Source: Planctomycetia bacterium
Lineage (GTDB): Bacteria; Planctomycetota; Phycisphaerae; Phycisphaerales; SM1A02
DNA length: 64,000 bases
Assembly: GCA_005776885.1 (NCBI GenBank)
Contig: SXOD01000022.1
Span: forward strand, 42,956 to 106,955
Direction: 5' to 3'
Shown: positions 60,528-64,000 of the stretch, in pieces
How positions within the stretch are numbered: the stretch's first letter is position 1
Layout: each line of letters begins with the position of its first letter
The notes under the pieces: generated by a model
The model's input: only the letters and a program-made list of their open reading frames with translations
Database searches by the model: none
What the model was told of the DNA's origin: nothing
Translations under genes and position numbers: made by a program

Positions 60528-63500
60528 ATGACGCCTCGCAACTCATTGCCGTGGAATCCCATGGACACAAACACGCGGACTGCCGCCATCATCGGGCTGA
60601 CTGTCGCCTTGAGTGGCGGCATCTTCTGGATGTCCTGGACTGCCGAGTCCGCCAAGTTGGCGCAGGCGTTTCAATCCGCCGCTCGCCGGGAGATTGGCGC
60701 TCTCTCTGCCGGCTTCGGAGTGATTGAGACGCGGCTGGAGGCCATGGACCAGTTCTATCGCGCGAGCCGCGAAGTGGACGCAGCTGAGTTCAAGGAGTTT
60801 GTGGGGGGGATGTTCCCCATCGATGGACTGCAGGCCTACGAGTGGCTCCCTGCCATCCCTCGAGCGGAGGTCAGCCGACACGAGGAGGCAGCACGGGCGT
60901 GGGCCGGGCCTGGCTACCAGATCACTGACTTCGACGGCGGCCCGATCCGCCGGGACGCGAGCGAGGCAAACGAGGTCGTCACGCCGGTGGAGTTCGTGTT
61001 CCCACTCGCCGGAAACGAGCGGGCCCTCGGCGTCGATCTGTCCTCCAGTGCGGAACGACTTGCCACGCTGGAGCGTGCACGAGACAGCGGAGAGATCACT
61101 CTCAGCGCACCGCTCACGCTCCTGCAGGAACAAGAGGGCCAACGGGGCCTGCTCCTCGTGCAAGCCCATTACAGGAATGGCGAACCCCAGGCGACCATCG
61201 CGGAGCGCCGAGCTTCGCTTCAGGGCTACCTACTCATCGTGATTCGAGCGGGTGCCTTCGTGCACGGCGTCCTCGACCGGAAGGGAGGGGGGGAGCGCCA
61301 GCCTGGCCTCGCTTTGTCCATGCGGCACGCACACCGTAGTGGTCCAGGAGCGCTACTGTTTTCCGAACCGGGGGGAGCACCTGAGACTTGGTTCAGTCTG
61401 GAGTCACTCCCGGCCGGGACCGAGTACACGGCCGCGCTCATCCCCAGAATCACGGGCCCTGGGTCGAATGTGGCCACGGATCTCGTCGTCACAGCCAACC
61501 CCACGCCTGCGTTTGTCGCGCTCATCGAATCGGGAATACTCCCGTTGACGGTGATCGCGCTCATCGTTGTCGATGGACTGTTGATCGTGGTGACCCTGAT
61601 GTTCGCGCGCCAAGCCAAGGCGCGCGCCGAGAGAGAACGCCTCGTGCTGGCGACTGAGCAGGCGCGCTCGGCGGGTGCGGAGGCCGCGAGTCGAGCCAAG
61701 AGCGAGTTCCTCTCCGCGATGAGCCACGAGATCCGTACTCCGATGAACGGGGTGCTGGGCATGGTGGAAGTGCTCATGCAGTCCAGTCTCAAGCCCAATC
61801 AGATGGCGATGGCTCGGACGATCCACGATTCGGCCGTGTCGCTGCTCTCCACGATCAACGAGATTCTGGACTTCTCAAAGATCGAAGCGGGCAAGTTTGA
61901 GCTGACACCGGAAGCGACGGACTTGGAAGAGGTGGTCGAGCGCGCATGCGCCCTGCTGGACAGCCATGCCGAGAAGAAGGGTGTTGATGTCACGCTGGCC
62001 GTGAGCCCTGACCTTCCGTGGAGCGTCATGATCGACTGGTATCGACTGCAGCAGGTCATCGTGAACCTGCTCGGAAACGCGATCAAGTTTTCCTCGGGGA
62101 TGGGTCGGCCTGGGCGGGTGGAGATTGCGGTGAACCTCGTGCGGCGTGAGGGCGCTGTGGCCGGGGTGGAAACTCCATGGGCAGAGCTCATCGTCAAGGA
62201 CAATGGAGTCGGCATCGAGGAGGGTCGGATCGAGCGGTTATTCGAACCCTTCCGGCAGGCGGTGGCCCGTGGCTCCCGTCGCCACGAGGGCACGGGGCTG
62301 GGATTGGCGATCTGCAAGCAGATCATCGACCTCATGGATGGATCGATTGCCTTCGAGAGCGCCTTGGATACGGGAACGACCTGCCGCGTGATGATCCCGT
62401 TGCAGGTGCTCCCCGCCGACGCGGAGTCGGAATTGGCGATCGGTGGCGTGCGGTGCGCCATTGCCGGGGTGCGGACGCCGGAAATGGACCGCATCGTGCA
62501 GTCAATCGAGCGCGTCGGTGCCCGCGTCGTCACCGGAGCGGACGTGGATTGCATCTTGGTCGACCTTGGGGCCAACATCTCGATTCCGGACGTGCAGGCT
62601 CAACTGCCGGCACTGGACCCGCGATCATCTCGCGGTGGGCCTCCCGTGCTCGTGTTCATGCGGGGTGGTCGCCGAGTGGTGCGCGAGATTCTGCCGGGCG
62701 TGTTCCAGATCGACGCATCCCGGCTGAGTCGGACCACGCTCCTGGAAGCCGTGGCGGTCGCCAGTGGGAGGGTCCCGATTCCGGAGGCACACCACGCGCG
62801 TGCGGCGCACGGGGCCGAGGCCCCACGACCGTCCACGCGTCGACGGCCCGGGCGGATTCTGGTCGCCGAGGACAACGAGGTGAATCAGGAGGTGATCCGA
62901 CGCCAGCTCCAGATGCTTGGGTACGAGTTCGACATCGCCGCGACGGGGGTCGAAGCCATGCGGCGTCGCTCAGAGCGACCGTACGCATTGATCCTCACGG
63001 ACATTCAGATGCCTCAGATGGACGGGTACGAGTTGGCGCAGGCGATCCGCGCCCAAGAGCAATCCGAGGGATCGAGCCGCGTTCCGATCGTCGCGCTGAC
63101 CGCCAACGCACTTCAGTCCGAGGCCGACCACTGCCGGGCCGCTGGCATGGATGACTACTTGTCCAAGCCAGTCTCCCTCGAGCGACTGGAGGCCAAGCTT
63201 GAGACGTGGTTGCCGTCAAGGCACGAGGATGGGCCGGCCGTCGACTTGGAGGCCGTGCGTCGGCAGCTCGGAGACGGAAGCGAGGATTTCCTGTGGCTGC
63301 TGGAAGCTTTTGGTGAGTCGATGTCATCGCTCCGAGGAGAGATTGAAGCGGCCGTTGGTGCCGCTCGCTGGCCCGAAGTGGCATTTCAGGCACACAAGCT
63401 CAAGTCTTCCGCGCTTGCTACTGGGGCCAATGCCGTCGCCGAATCAGCCAAGGCGCTGGAGGCGCTTGCGATGGCAGGAGATGCTGCGGGAGTCGCGGCC

Positions 63501-63575
63501 GAGATGGCAGCGTTTAGGGAAGCGGTGGACGCCGCGAAGGCGTTCATTGAGTCCAGTTCGATGGCAGCTCGATAA
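60528..63575 (+). CDS. CHASE-domain hybrid histidine kinase with receiver and HPt domains
   Basis: A 1015-residue membrane kinase. Order: TM helix (about 13-32), periplasmic CHASE sensor (about 70-270), second TM (about 330-355), HisKA with FLSAMSHEIRTPMNG (phospho-His400), HATPase (NLLGNAIKFSSG, DNGVGIEEG, GTGLGLAICKQ), a degenerate receiver-like segment lacking the phospho-Asp (about 635-755), an intact receiver (phospho-Asp825 in ILTDIQMPQMDG) and an HPt domain with FQAHKLKSSA (His956). CHASE domains sense small extracellular ligands. The divergent REC-EAL gene is a likely partner. It ends 12 bases before the FAD enzyme gene. Confidence 0.9.
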   Translation: MTPRNSLPWNPMDTNTRTAAIIGLTVALSGGIFWMSWTAESAKLAQAFQSAARREIGALSAGFGVIETRLEAMDQFYRASREVDAAEFKEFVGGMFPIDGLQAYEWLPAIPRAEVSRHEEAARAWAGPGYQITDFDGGPIRRDASEANEVVTPVEFVFPLAGNERALGVDLSSSAERLATLERARDSGEITLSAPLTLLQEQEGQRGLLLVQAHYRNGEPQATIAERRASLQGYLLIVIRAGAFVHGVLDRKGGGERQPGLALSMRHAHRSGPGALLFSEPGGAPETWFSLESLPAGTEYTAALIPRITGPGSNVATDLVVTANPTPAFVALIESGILPLTVIALIVVDGLLIVVTLMFARQAKARAERERLVLATEQARSAGAEAASRAKSEFLSAMSHEIRTPMNGVLGMVEVLMQSSLKPNQMAMARTIHDSAVSLLSTINEILDFSKIEAGKFELTPEATDLEEVVERACALLDSHAEKKGVDVTLAVSPDLPWSVMIDWYRLQQVIVNLLGNAIKFSSGMGRPGRVEIAVNLVRREGAVAGVETPWAELIVKDNGVGIEEGRIERLFEPFRQAVARGSRRHEGTGLGLAICKQIIDLMDGSIAFESALDTGTTCRVMIPLQVLPADAESELAIGGVRCAIAGVRTPEMDRIVQSIERVGARVVTGADVDCILVDLGANISIPDVQAQLPALDPRSSRGGPPVLVFMRGGRRVVREILPGVFQIDASRLSRTTLLEAVAVASGRVPIPEAHHARAAHGAEAPRPSTRRRPGRILVAEDNEVNQEVIRRQLQMLGYEFDIAATGVEAMRRRSERPYALILTDIQMPQMDGYELAQAIRAQEQSEGSSRVPIVALTANALQSEADHCRAAGMDDYLSKPVSLERLEAKLETWLPSRHEDGPAVDLEAVRRQLGDGSEDFLWLLEAFGESMSSLRGEIEAAVGAARWPEVAFQAHKLKSSALATGANAVAESAKALEALAMAGDAAGVAAEMAAFREAVDAAKAFIESSSMAAR

Positions 63576-63587
63576 CGATCCACGGCC

Positions 63588-64000
63588 ATGCATCGCGCCC
63601 ACACATCTGTTCTGGTGGTCGGGGCCGGGCCGACCGGCCTCACGTTGGCCAGCCAGCTGGCACGTCTCGGCGTTGACGTGCGCATCATCGACAACCGCGA
63701 CAAGCCCCAGGGGCAGGACGGAGCGTTGTTACTGTGGAGCCAGACGCTGGCCCTCCTGAAGGATGTCGGTGACATTGAACCGTTCCTCCACATGGGAGTG
63801 GAAACCCGAAACCTGCAAGCGGTGTGCATCTGGGACGGCCAGGATCGCCTTGGCAGCCTTGATTGCTCGGCGCACGGGGCAAGCTCACGCTTCGCGCTCA
63901 CCGTCAAGCAGTCCGCGGTGGAGCGTCAGATTGCCGCGCAATTGGCTGGTCGCGGAGTCGAGGTGGAGCGGAGCACTTCGCTGAGCAAGTGTGCTCAGAC
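63588..64000 (+). CDS. FAD-dependent monooxygenase, C-terminus off right edge
   Basis: 137 residues are visible with no stop. VLVVGAGPTGLTLASQLARL is the FAD-binding GxGxxG motif, and VRIIDNRDKPQGQDGALLLW fits PheA/TfdB/UbiH-like aromatic-ring hydroxylases. The substrate cannot be judged from this part. It starts 12 bases after the kinase gene and may be co-transcribed with it. The protein would need about 350-400 more residues to be complete. Confidence 0.8.
   Translation, partial: MHRAHTSVLVVGAGPTGLTLASQLARLGVDVRIIDNRDKPQGQDGALLLWSQTLALLKDVGDIEPFLHMGVETRNLQAVCIWDGQDRLGSLDCSAHGASSRFALTVKQSAVERQIAAQLAGRGVEVERSTSLSKCAQ

Overview
The window looks like chromosomal DNA of a planctomycete, most likely class Phycisphaerae. 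It is GC-rich. Five predicted secreted proteins carry the dockerin-like calcium-loop module common in that lineage (…NGDGxVDGADLAxxLxxWG…). It also carries two formylglycine sulfatases, a CotH/lamin-tail protein, a deoxyhypusine-synthase-like protein and a GYF_2 protein. No rRNA, tRNA, CRISPR array, transposase or integrase was seen. All family calls come from reading motifs; no database search was run.

Region A (1-27.5 kb) holds metabolic and exported-protein genes: an OlsF-like bifunctional acyltransferase cut by the left edge, a ThDP-dependent 2-oxo-acid decarboxylase, a multihaem cytochrome with a membrane polyferredoxin, two sulfatases, a 54-residue membrane protein, a beta-carbonic anhydrase, CotH plus DUF4956, a YcaQ-type glycosylase, a GYF_2 membrane protein, a deoxyhypusine-synthase-like protein, an arylsulfotransferase-like protein, a Fic protein and a secreted transglutaminase-like protein. 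Its first 16.2 kb contain five copies of one 69-nt palindromic element, each at or just after the 3' end of a gene. Two copies supply the stop codon of that gene.

Region B (27.5-57.2 kb) is a large surface-polysaccharide locus. It has an export and chain-length pair (SLBB outer-membrane protein, Wzz-like), one intact and one N-terminally truncated phosphoglycosyl transferase, six glycosyltransferase or methyltransferase genes, a PglE/PglD/PglC-like amino-sugar set, Wzx- and Wzy-like proteins, and an MBOAT/SGNH acetylation pair. Two copies of a wlbA-wbpD cassette (2,3-diacetamido uronic acid route) are present, plus HisH2/HisF2/WbpG-type proteins that in Pseudomonas aeruginosa make acetamidino sugars. 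The first wlbA copy has an in-frame TGA, with the remaining 33 codons still readable. The block from about 44.6 to 52.3 kb looks less GC-rich than its surroundings and begins where the pglC-like gene loses its 5' end, which suggests cassette replacement.

Region C (57.3-64 kb) has a 30-bp minisatellite, a secreted alpha/beta hydrolase, a receiver-EAL protein divergent from a CHASE hybrid histidine kinase, and the start of an FAD monooxygenase cut by the right edge.
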